From: a virus
IMG/VR virus record: IMGVR_UViG_3300025010_000007
Location: 16,470 to 80,469 of that record
Reading direction: 5' to 3' (one strand)
DNA length: 64,000 bases
Shown here: piece by piece, positions 40,187 through 46,926 of the stretch
Layout of the letters: every line of letters begins with the position of its first letter
Numbering within the stretch: position 1 is the first letter of the stretch
The notes under the pieces: model-generated
What the model was told of the DNA's origin: nothing
The model's database searches: none
The model's input: only the letters and a program-made list of their open reading frames with translations
Position numbers and translations under genes: made by a program

Positions 40187-41483
40187 CATCAATTTCCACC
40201 TCGCTTTTGCCGCCACCAAGATCACTAAACCTGGTGTATTCTTTTTCCCATTTCAATTCCAATGTTCCAGTTGGGCCCTCACGCTGCTTAGATATCATGA
40301 TTTCTGCAATGCCTTTTTTTAGAGTCTCAGGGTTGTAATACTCCTCCCGGTAGATAAAAGCTATCACGTCAGCATTGTTCTCAATCCCGCCACTCTCCCG
40401 TAGGTCTGACATTTGCGGGTGCTTGTCTGCCCGATTCTCCACACTCCGGCTAAGCTGTGCCAAAGCGACAACCGGAACGTCCAACTCCTTCGCTAGTGCC
40501 TTCAAGGAGGTAGCTATTTCAGTTATTTCCTGGTCCCTAGTCCCTACTTTTCTGTGGCACTTAATAAGCTGCAGGTAATCAATAACTACCAAGTCCAGTC
40601 CGTCACGTCTTTTAATTGCCCGACATTTTAAGCGTATCTCTGGAACGGTAACCACCGAAGCATCTTCGATAACCAGATTTGATTTATGCAATTTCTCCCC
40701 AAGATTATTAACCTCGTTCCACTCCTGCTGATTCAGGTTGCCGATTCTGAACCGGGAACCATTTAACAAGCAGTGCTGGACAAAAATCCTGTTAAGAATC
40801 TGCTCTTTGCTCATTTCTAGGCTGAAAAAAGCTACCCCCTTGCCCCCAAGTGCTGAATATTTCGCTATTTCTGTGAGTAGCGATGTCTTGCCCATACTTG
40901 GCCTGGCAGCTATAATTATCAGGTCTTTTCGTTGTAGGCCGTTGGTCATGTATTCAAATCTTTTAAACGGCATTTTCAGTCCGGTTATACCAGGTTTTCT
41001 GTCCTCGATGCTCCGTATATAGCCTAGAACATTATCTTTGACCCGGTATAACTCAGCGCTTTTTTCCTGTCCAAGTTCGTGAAAATACTGTTCGGCCTCT
41101 GCGATCAGTTCTTCCGCCGTCTCATAGTCTCCGTCATAAGCCTTGTTTGATATTCTCCCTGCTCCAGCAACCGCTTTGCGTAAAAGGCTATACTCCCTAA
41201 CCTGTTTGGCGTAATAACCGGCATTTGCTGCTGTTGGCGAATAGGTTATGAGCTCTGCTATGTAGGTTGCTGATATGTCAGCAGCTTTGGCCGATACAGA
41301 TACCAGATCCGGGGCTATGTTTTCAGCTTCAAGCTCCAAGATAGTACGAAATATCGCGCCATTCCGGTTGTCGTAAAAATCATTTTGGGTTAATATGCCG
41401 CTGATCTCGTCGATGATTTCTTTGTCGCGAAAGACAGCACCAAGCAGGGTTTTTTCTGCCTCCAAATTTGCAAGTGTTTTCAT
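40179..41483 (-). CDS. dnaB: Replicative DNA helicase, DnaB family
   Basis: 434 residues. N-terminal DnaB domain (EAEKTLLGAVFRDKEIIDEI). RecA-like C-terminal domain with Walker A AARPSMGKTSLL, then VAFFSLEMSKEQI, Walker B DLVVIDYLQLI, VVALAQLSR and the arginine finger region REGPTGTLELKW. Unwinds DNA at the phage fork. It follows the replication initiator gene with a 4-nt overlap. Confidence 0.95.
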   Translation of the reverse strand: MKTLANLEAEKTLLGAVFRDKEIIDEISGILTQNDFYDNRNGAIFRTILELEAENIAPDLVSVSAKAADISATYIAELITYSPTAANAGYYAKQVREYSLLRKAVAGAGRISNKAYDGDYETAEELIAEAEQYFHELGQEKSAELYRVKDNVLGYIRSIEDRKPGITGLKMPFKRFEYMTNGLQRKDLIIIAARPSMGKTSLLTEIAKYSALGGKGVAFFSLEMSKEQILNRIFVQHCLLNGSRFRIGNLNQQEWNEVNNLGEKLHKSNLVIEDASVVTVPEIRLKCRAIKRRDGLDLVVIDYLQLIKCHRKVGTRDQEITEIATSLKALAKELDVPVVALAQLSRSVENRADKHPQMSDLRESGGIENNADVIAFIYREEYYNPETLKKGIAEIMISKQREGPTGTLELKWEKEYTRFSDLGGGKSEVEIDAG

Positions 41484-42334
41484 TTGCGATCACCCAACGT
41501 TTTTAGGTAAAACTGGTAGTTTTCGTCGTCTTCAAAAGACGGTTTTGGGCTGGCTGGCTGTTGTATCACAGTAGGGCTTGCCCTGGTTTTACCATTTTTC
41601 TTTTTCTTAAATTCTGCATCCACCCTAACAACACCGGCCATTGTGGTTACCTGATTGTCTACCCAGTCATTTAGTATAGTCACGGTATAGCTTAACCTGG
41701 TCTTGCCTTGCAATCTTGTTCTCCTAATTGCCTCGCAGACAACTGACTTCTCCATGCCATCATCGACATAGCTTTGCAGATTCTCCATTTCGTTAGGACT
41801 AATAAGCCTACCAAATTCCTGTTCGTAAACTTTAACGAAACTTTCCTCTTCGCGATCATGATCATTATGATCTTTTAGTTTAGTTTCGTTTAGTTTATTT
41901 AATGCGGCATGGTTGTCGGCATGGTTGTCGGCATGGTTGTCGGCATGGTTGTCGGCATGGTTGTCGGCATTAGATGCCGACAAATCATCTACCGTCTTTT
42001 TGTCGGTACATTTGTAGGCATTAGATGCCTGCTTTTGTACCGACTTTTCTTCTACGTAAAAGGGTATTATTGAATATAAAGCAGCTTGGCTTCCTTTGCG
42101 CTGTCGCCACTTAATTCTGCCCTTCTGCGCTAGTTCGTTCCTGGCAGATGATACAGTCCTGGGTGCAAGTCCAGACTTAACGCATAGCACCGATACGGCC
42201 ACAGCAAACTCATCCATCCATGCTGTTTTATTGTTTATGTGCATAAGCGCATGCCATAAAGCAATGCCAGATAGTGATAGTCCGTTTGTTTCGAGCCAAT
42301 CATAGAATGCGTTAAGTTCTTTGATATAGTTCAT
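41480..42334 (-). CDS. Replication initiator (DnaD-like / helix-turn-helix type)
   Basis: 284 residues. N-terminal winged-helix part (GIALWHALMHINNKTAWMDE, then SGLAPRTVSSARNELAQKGR) as in phage replisome organisers, an Asp/Asn/His repeat (ADNH)5 at about residues 124-143, then a DnaD-like C-terminal domain (EQEFGRLISPNEMENLQSYV, then RTRLQGKTRLSYTVTILNDW). Position just before dnaB supports loading of the helicase at an origin. Confidence 0.82.
   Translation of the reverse strand: MNYIKELNAFYDWLETNGLSLSGIALWHALMHINNKTAWMDEFAVAVSVLCVKSGLAPRTVSSARNELAQKGRIKWRQRKGSQAALYSIIPFYVEEKSVQKQASNAYKCTDKKTVDDLSASNADNHADNHADNHADNHADNHAALNKLNETKLKDHNDHDREEESFVKVYEQEFGRLISPNEMENLQSYVDDGMEKSVVCEAIRRTRLQGKTRLSYTVTILNDWVDNQVTTMAGVVRVDAEFKKKKNGKTRASPTVIQQPASPKPSFEDDENYQFYLKTLGDRK
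41906..41965. repeat. Five exact 12-bp direct repeats within the initiator gene (candidate origin iterons)
   Basis: GGCATGGTTGTC repeated five times without gaps, followed by GGCATTAGATGCC (seen again near 42017-42029). An AT-rich stretch (41870-41900) with GATCATGATCATTATGATC flanks it. Lambda O-type genes place the origin iterons inside the initiator gene in this way. Confidence 0.55.
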
Positions 42335-42347
42335 ATTTGCACCCCTG

Positions 42348-42839
42348 TTATCCGTTTGCTATATCTAACTCAATAACCATGTCAATCGCCTTTTCTAAGC
42401 ATTTGCATGGATTTTTATAAATCTCACTTCCGGTAAATCTAGCTATCAACCAACCTTGGGATTGTAAATATCGATCTTTTTTCTTATCCCTTCTAGCCTG
42501 TTTTTCAGTTCTCTCGTGATAGTCATGACCATCACATTCAATAGCCAGTTTGTATGAATTACTTCCAAGTTCTAAAAATAAAGCTATATCAATCCTGTAG
42601 ACACCTACTTTGTATTGCGGGCAAAAACGATCAAATGGCTTTCCATTATTAATCCCATCACGCATACCAATGGCAAATATTTCAGCTATCATTAATTGCT
42701 CAATTGGTGATTCGCAAGCATTAGCACAGTGGTAAAAATAATCATCAGTATGTTTTATGGATTCTTTCTTGCGTTTTTCGTAATAATTAAGTATGTTATT
42801 TTGTATGTTTGAAGGATCTATATTGGGTTTATATGTCAT
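42348..42839 (-). CDS. DUF559-type endonuclease-fold protein
   Basis: 163 residues. Core RIDIALFLELGSNSYKLAIE then CDGHDYHERTEKQARRDKKK, DRYLQSQGWLIARFTGSEI: the D / E-C-D-G / H-x-R pattern of DUF559/VSR-like nucleases with K/R helix and the LxxxGW turn. Likely a DNA nuclease acting in recombination or exclusion. Confidence 0.7.
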   Translation of the reverse strand: MTYKPNIDPSNIQNNILNYYEKRKKESIKHTDDYFYHCANACESPIEQLMIAEIFAIGMRDGINNGKPFDRFCPQYKVGVYRIDIALFLELGSNSYKLAIECDGHDYHERTEKQARRDKKKDRYLQSQGWLIARFTGSEIYKNPCKCLEKAIDMVIELDIANG

Positions 42840-42922
42840 AAATATCCCTCTTTAAAAGAAAGTTTCCCCGGAACCGGCTGCCACACCGGTCCCGGATATA
42901 TAGGAGGTTTAGGCATTATGCC

Positions 42923-43111
42923 TTAAGCTTTTTCTTCAATCTCCTTGGGTAATATCCCACAAAAACAATGTTTCTGGTATTCAACTATAAGCTTGTCCAA
43001 CTTTTCCGAAGTCTCTAAAAGCCTCTCCGGTGGGCAGCTATAGAGCTTATTTCTCAGTCGCTCAATTTTAATCCTAAGCTTGGCTTTTTCTCTTTCGTCT
43101 ATTATTGCCAC
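42923..43111 (-). CDS. Spo0E-like aspartyl-phosphate phosphatase (sporulation modulator)
   Basis: 62 residues. The short helical hairpin with LRIKIERLRNKLYSCPPERL, then LETSEKLDKLIVEYQK, carries the Spo0E-family signature (IExLRxxL and S-x-x-LDxLIxxY) within the usual 50-80 residues. Members dephosphorylate Spo0A~P and delay sporulation. A CFCG end, shared with the next gene, is an addition. Confidence 0.75.
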   Translation of the reverse strand: MAIIDEREKAKLRIKIERLRNKLYSCPPERLLETSEKLDKLIVEYQKHCFCGILPKEIEEKA

Positions 43112-43115
43112 CTAC

Positions 43116-43292
43116 TTAAAGTTCGTACTTATCAAGCAACGTACCGCAAAAACACTGACCTTTACGTATCTTCTTATGCCTTGCACCAGCACTACACGAT
43201 TTATCCCCGTTGCCTCCGCGAGTACATTCAGCACAATCAACATACAGTTTTCCTCTTGAATCTTTTCCGCTACTCTTAGGCTTTACCGCCAT
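43116..43292 (-). CDS. Small Cys-rich protein
   Basis: 58 residues from ATG 43292 (GGAGGTG upstream). Cys pairs CAECTRGGNGDKSCSAG and a CFCG end (GQCFCGTLLDKYEL) that echoes the end of the Spo0E-like neighbour. Probably binds zinc; role unknown. Confidence 0.55.
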   Translation of the reverse strand: MAVKPKSSGKDSRGKLYVDCAECTRGGNGDKSCSAGARHKKIRKGQCFCGTLLDKYEL

Positions 43293-43464
43293 TGCGCACA
43301 CCTCCATGACTCTTCTTAAACTGCCTATCGCGCCAGTTAACCTTTATCTCAACGGTTATTTTGTGGCAGCACCCTGGGCACTCATAATCCTGCTTGCCGT
43401 CTTCCGGTGCCATAACCACTGAGATGTGACATTCACACTTCGGGCAGAAATATCTAATTTCCAA
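43276..43464 (-). CDS. Zinc-ribbon protein
   Basis: 62 residues from TTG 43464 with GGTGGTG. CPKCECHI and CPGCCHKI form a four-Cys ribbon; basic C-terminus. Probably nucleic-acid-binding. Confidence 0.55.
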   Translation of the reverse strand: MEIRYFCPKCECHISVVMAPEDGKQDYECPGCCHKITVEIKVNWRDRQFKKSHGGVRNGGKA

Positions 43465-43478
43465 CTACTTCACCACCA

Positions 43479-44225
43479 TCACTCTGGTTCATGTATCGGC
43501 ATTGCTGTAGCCGTTATCCTATCGCTCTTAAAAATTATAGGAGTTAAGCCGCCTTTGCAGCATATATCAAATACCTCATCCCCCATGACCATAAGAGCGG
43601 TATCAAGATACTCTTTATTAACTGTCATGCGAGCTTTAGCAGTATTCAACTTTACCGCATAATCTAGCTTCCCAGAAGGATATACTTGTACTAAATCGGT
43701 TAATGTACCGGCAGTGCAGTCGCTAACTATTAACTCAGTGTCCGCCATTACTTCTAGGAGTTTTTTGATATTGATGGCCGATACTTTGCGATCAACATGT
43801 TCCTCAAATCCACTCCTGGCGTCCCATTTTATGCGAGTATTTTTAAGATTGTCCGGTATGCAGTCAGACTTTATAATTACTGCTATCTGACCACCATTAC
43901 AGGCTATTAACTCGTTTTCTGTAAGGTTGATATAATAGAACGATGCAGGTAAATCATCTTCTTTAGCCGCAAAATACGACGCTCTAATAAAGTCATTAGT
44001 AAACGGATCGTCTGTGAATACGTTAATATCTTTAACCCTGGACTGCAAAAGCTGCTTTTTAATGTCATAAATCCTTAAGTCCAAGGTATCCATTCTTCTT
44101 TCGACGTTATCCCTTTCTTCTGTCACATCAAATATTTGCTCATCCAACTCATCATAGCGACTAGACAATACTGCACGTTCCTTAGTTAACTTAATGAGTT
44201 TTTGGTCTAGCTCTAAATTGTTCAT
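43479..44225 (-). CDS. Coiled coil plus DNA sliding-clamp-like domain
   Basis: 248 residues from ATG 44225 with GAGGTG. Residues 1-65 form a coiled coil. The C-terminal half (from about 130) has a DnaN-like fold pattern: VSAINIKKLLEVMADTELIV, then KARMTVNKEYLDTALMVMGD and the end LTPIIFKSDRITATAMPI, close to the clamp's last strand and xxPxR end. It might be a phage clamp or clamp-binding protein. Similarity is by pattern only. Confidence 0.5.
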   Translation of the reverse strand: MNNLELDQKLIKLTKERAVLSSRYDELDEQIFDVTEERDNVERRMDTLDLRIYDIKKQLLQSRVKDINVFTDDPFTNDFIRASYFAAKEDDLPASFYYINLTENELIACNGGQIAVIIKSDCIPDNLKNTRIKWDARSGFEEHVDRKVSAINIKKLLEVMADTELIVSDCTAGTLTDLVQVYPSGKLDYAVKLNTAKARMTVNKEYLDTALMVMGDEVFDICCKGGLTPIIFKSDRITATAMPIHEPE

Positions 44226-44425
44226 ATTAAACACCTCACGACCTGTCCTACTACAAACAAAAACGCTACCACAATAACACCGTACCCGATAACCAGATCC
44301 CCCGACCTGTCCTTACCCTCCAACCACTCCTGGGTTCGTGTTACTACCCGCTCAAGATATTTAACTAACTGCTTAATTAGGGAGGCTTTCCGATAACTTC
44401 TCCTGATCTGTAAACGGCAGTGCAT
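44222..44425 (-). CDS. Small protein with one C-terminal membrane helix
   Basis: 67 residues from ATG 44425 with GGAGGAGG 9 nt upstream. Basic N-terminus, then C-terminal hydrophobic helix VIGYGVIVVAFLFVVGQVVR. Overlaps the metallopeptidase gene by 53 nt. Confidence 0.5.
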   Translation of the reverse strand: MHCRLQIRRSYRKASLIKQLVKYLERVVTRTQEWLEGKDRSGDLVIGYGVIVVAFLFVVGQVVRCLI

Positions 44426-44921
44426 TGCTGTCATCCTCCTCCCGCTCCAATTCAACATCCTCTAAACCAAATTCCAGGAGAGAAGGCTCGCTATGCTGTT
44501 CAATGGCCCTAGCAATCTTCCGCACGTCTTCCGACCACAAGCCATGCCGACGTACTGCCGCAGCAAAATCCTCTATGTCATGGCTTACCTCGTACCATAT
44601 CGGATTTCCGTCTTTGTCATCGTCGGCCTTTCTCCCGCAGTGGCTGAGTTCGTGGTCTATTAGTGCTGTCTTCTGGTGCTGCTCCAATAAACGCCACACT
44701 TTACTGTTAATCACGACACAGAAGTCATAGTCGGTGAGGTGCCTTTCCCGTGCGGTCACCTTTAGAGCTCTGCCCCAGGTAGTGCGGTCTTTGCTTGACC
44801 ACGGCCCTTCCCGAAAAAGGTACTTAATTCTAGCCTCTACCAAGTGCCCATGATGTTTACCTATGCACTTTCGCGCAATCATTTCAACCTCATAAGCATC
44901 ATCAAACTCAATTAATGCCAT
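44373..44921 (-). CDS. Putative phage metallopeptidase (HExxH)
   Basis: 182 residues from ATG 44921 with GGTGAG. Contains ALIDHELSHCG: an H-E-x-x-H zinc motif. The family of phage 'putative metallopeptidases' has this motif near residue 110, followed by a DIEDFAAAVRRHGLW-like end. Possibly cleaves a host regulator or anti-phage protein; substrate unknown. Confidence 0.75.
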   Translation of the reverse strand: MALIEFDDAYEVEMIARKCIGKHHGHLVEARIKYLFREGPWSSKDRTTWGRALKVTARERHLTDYDFCVVINSKVWRLLEQHQKTALIDHELSHCGRKADDDKDGNPIWYEVSHDIEDFAAAVRRHGLWSEDVRKIARAIEQHSEPSLLEFGLEDVELEREEDDSNALPFTDQEKLSESLPN

Positions 44922-44923
44922 TC

Positions 44924-45040
44924 TCAACTCACCTTCTTGCGATTGTTTTTCGTGGGCGCCGCGTTCATCTTCTGAAGCGCCTTATCTACCGAATATCCAG
45001 TAATAATGCTCAAATATAGCGCAAGATAATTAGCTTTCAC
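44924..45040 (-). CDS. Very small protein, unknown
   Basis: 38 codons, GTG 45040 with AAGGTGG, starting in a 4-nt overlap with the previous gene. Begins with VKANYLALYLSIITGYSVDK and ends NNRKKVS. Spacing and the ribosome site support translation. Confidence 0.5.
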   Translation of the reverse strand: MKANYLALYLSIITGYSVDKALQKMNAAPTKNNRKKVS

Positions 45041-45411
45041 CGAGCCACCTTCTTTAGCCCATCAGTTATCCGTGCCATCATGTTGGTGTCATGGTCAATA
45101 AGTAGTTGTTTTATCTCTCCGCTCCTCAACTCAACACCAATAGAGCAGTTATTTTCAAGCATCAGTCTATTTACCGCATTTGAAACTCTAGTTAGCTTTT
45201 CCTTAGCTGCGTCAGTCTTCCTGTGCTCATCTTGAGTGTCTATATTGAATTGCTTGATAACATCCTTGACGGCTTTAATTAGCTGCTCACGACTAAGCTT
45301 CGCATAACCTTTGACCTTATTCTTCCGACAGCACTTCCGCAAATCGGTTAATGTCCAATCATCAACGGAAGGTATATTTAAAACGATTTCCTTCGTTGCA
45401 ATTTCTGTCAT
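45037..45411 (-). CDS. Rho-N/SAP-like small protein
   Basis: 124 residues from ATG 45411 with GAGGTG. Residues 15-55 (DDWTLTDLRKCCRKNKVKGY, then AKLSREQLIKAVKDV) have the L-x-x-LRx-x-x-K-x-x-x-x-G-Y-x-K-L-x-R-x-x-L pattern of Rho N-terminal/SAP-type DNA- or RNA-binding domains. Rest helical. Confidence 0.6.
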   Translation of the reverse strand: MTEIATKEIVLNIPSVDDWTLTDLRKCCRKNKVKGYAKLSREQLIKAVKDVIKQFNIDTQDEHRKTDAAKEKLTRVSNAVNRLMLENNCSIGVELRSGEIKQLLIDHDTNMMARITDGLKKVAR

Positions 45412-45434
45412 AAATATTTTCACCTCGCAATTAA

Positions 45435-46394
45435 CTAACTGACTATATCCTCCCAGCCAACACCGATGTAATCAAGTACGGCACCCCAACCCATTTTGTA
45501 CATCCAAAAATTCCACTCTGCCGGACTGTCCTCTCTAAGCCTATCGAACCTATGGGGTCTCTTTTCCATATGAATACCAAACCCGCACATGGTGCATCCG
45601 GTACGCTTCGCCCTGGTAGTGTCCAAAGTCCCGTCAGGCAACCTAACTATTTCTCCGTATATCTCAGGTACCTGAACCCGCAGGTCAAGCGATAACTGCA
45701 GTAAATCGGTTTTTGAGAATATCGCAAACGGGCAACTTCGACTAACTGTTTTTCCGTAGTAGTTGCATCCATGAGCAACAAGCGCTTTAGCCCGTCGCCC
45801 CCCCTCAGAGGCCATGAGTCCCATATAGACGTATGATTTATTTTCCCTCGCAAACCTGTCGCAAGGCTTTTCCTTCATGTGGTAGCAGCAGTCGGCACTT
45901 ACTTTAAAAGGCGCCTCCTGCTCTGCAAACAGCTTTAGCCACTTCTGAGGTAGTTTCATGTATGAGGAATACTTAAATCCTCCCTGCGCCCCTGTCTGGC
46001 CTGTCAGAATCGCATGTCTGACGGTAGCGTTCTTTTCTGTCGGGTTTTGTAGTAGCTTTATTTTGTCGGCAACAGCCTTACTTATGACCGGGTACCCGTG
46101 TTCCTTTAGAACCTGAGTTTTAGTCTTGCACGGCTTCAGCAGGACCATGTTATCCATGTTTTTGTGTATCCGCTGAATGCTCCGGTCCTCCAGAGCGGAT
46201 ACGGAAACGCCGACAATATCTTTATTAACGAATTCTCTAAGAAAGGCAAGCAGCGTGATGCTGTCCAATCCCCCGACACTACAGAAAACTTTTCCGTCCA
46301 TCTTCTCGTAAAACTCACGACCTATAAGCTTTGCGTGATCTACTTTTAGTTCGTAAGGCAATGTCTGTCTGAACATAAATTCTTGTGGAGTCAT
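45435..46394 (-). CDS. PAPS-reductase-superfamily protein
   Basis: 319 residues. The N-terminal PP-loop is VFCSVGGLDSITLLAFL, where canonical enzymes have SGGKDS; Lys is replaced by Leu. Two Cys groups follow: KVSADCCYHMKEKPCDRFA and KRTGCTMCGFGIHMEKRPHR. Related phage proteins are common near DNA-modification genes, and DndC-type relatives supply sulfur to DNA. Whether this one is active is uncertain given the altered PP-loop. Confidence 0.75.
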   Translation of the reverse strand: MTPQEFMFRQTLPYELKVDHAKLIGREFYEKMDGKVFCSVGGLDSITLLAFLREFVNKDIVGVSVSALEDRSIQRIHKNMDNMVLLKPCKTKTQVLKEHGYPVISKAVADKIKLLQNPTEKNATVRHAILTGQTGAQGGFKYSSYMKLPQKWLKLFAEQEAPFKVSADCCYHMKEKPCDRFARENKSYVYMGLMASEGGRRAKALVAHGCNYYGKTVSRSCPFAIFSKTDLLQLSLDLRVQVPEIYGEIVRLPDGTLDTTRAKRTGCTMCGFGIHMEKRPHRFDRLREDSPAEWNFWMYKMGWGAVLDYIGVGWEDIVS

Positions 46395-46461
46395 AACATG
46401 TACTCCTTTCGCATATGAATAATTAGAGGAAGATTGTTCCAGTGCAGGAGATTAAAAAAAA

Positions 46462-46653
46462 TTAATCATCTCTACATTTACACCTAGGACATTGCTTAAC
46501 CGTAAATGATCCGAAACTAGGTTCTCGGTCATGGTCAAAATAGATGTGTTTTATGCGATAATAAGTAGCTCTTTTCGGTATTACCTCTCCACAAAAGTCA
46601 CATAAATGATCTTTTCTGCTCCTTGGAATACGTTTAACTGACTTACGATCCAC
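46462..46653 (-). CDS. Zinc-ribbon protein
   Basis: 63 residues, CDFCGEVIPKRATYY and CPRCKCRDD form a four-Cys site. Similar to the gene at 52170. Start overlaps the stop of the upstream gene. Confidence 0.6.
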   Translation of the reverse strand: MDRKSVKRIPRSRKDHLCDFCGEVIPKRATYYRIKHIYFDHDREPSFGSFTVKQCPRCKCRDD

Positions 46654-46835
46654 TAAACCACCTTATTTCTTACCGCACCGAATACCCACCGGGCAACCAC
46701 GGCATTTTTTCTTGCCGATATACGCCCTTCACGGTATCCAGTGCAGTATATTTCTTTCTCATGCTTTCCGATGGGAGGCAGTTTTGGCCTACCCAGGAAT
46801 CCAGCGTTAAAACCGCTCTGATATGGATTTTCCAA
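46653..46835 (-). CDS. Small protein, unknown
   Basis: 60 residues from TTG with GGGGAGG. Begins MENPYQSGFNAGFLGRPKLP and has a short motif GYREGRIS seen in small phage proteins; C-terminus basic. Confidence 0.5.
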   Translation of the reverse strand: MENPYQSGFNAGFLGRPKLPPIGKHEKEIYCTGYREGRISARKNAVVARWVFGAVRNKVV

Positions 46836-46899
46836 TGTTCTGCCTCCCCTTGTGTATTTTTTAAAACGACTGTATAATTATCCAGAGTGTTTATTTTTG

Positions 46900-46924
46900 C
46901 GGCGGGAGTTCTGGCTCCCGTCTT
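46900..46924. terminator. Hairpin downstream of the Mre11-Rad50 fusion gene
   Basis: CGGGAG / CTCCCG stem with a TTCTGG-type loop. T-rich sequence follows on the plus side only, so its action on the minus-strand operon is uncertain. Confidence 0.4.
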
Positions 46925-46926
46925 TC

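Noticed and set aside
41906-41965. Short direct repeats that could suggest a CRISPR array
   Set aside because: The repeats are 12 bp, contiguous and have no spacers; they code for a regular (ADNH)5 stretch.
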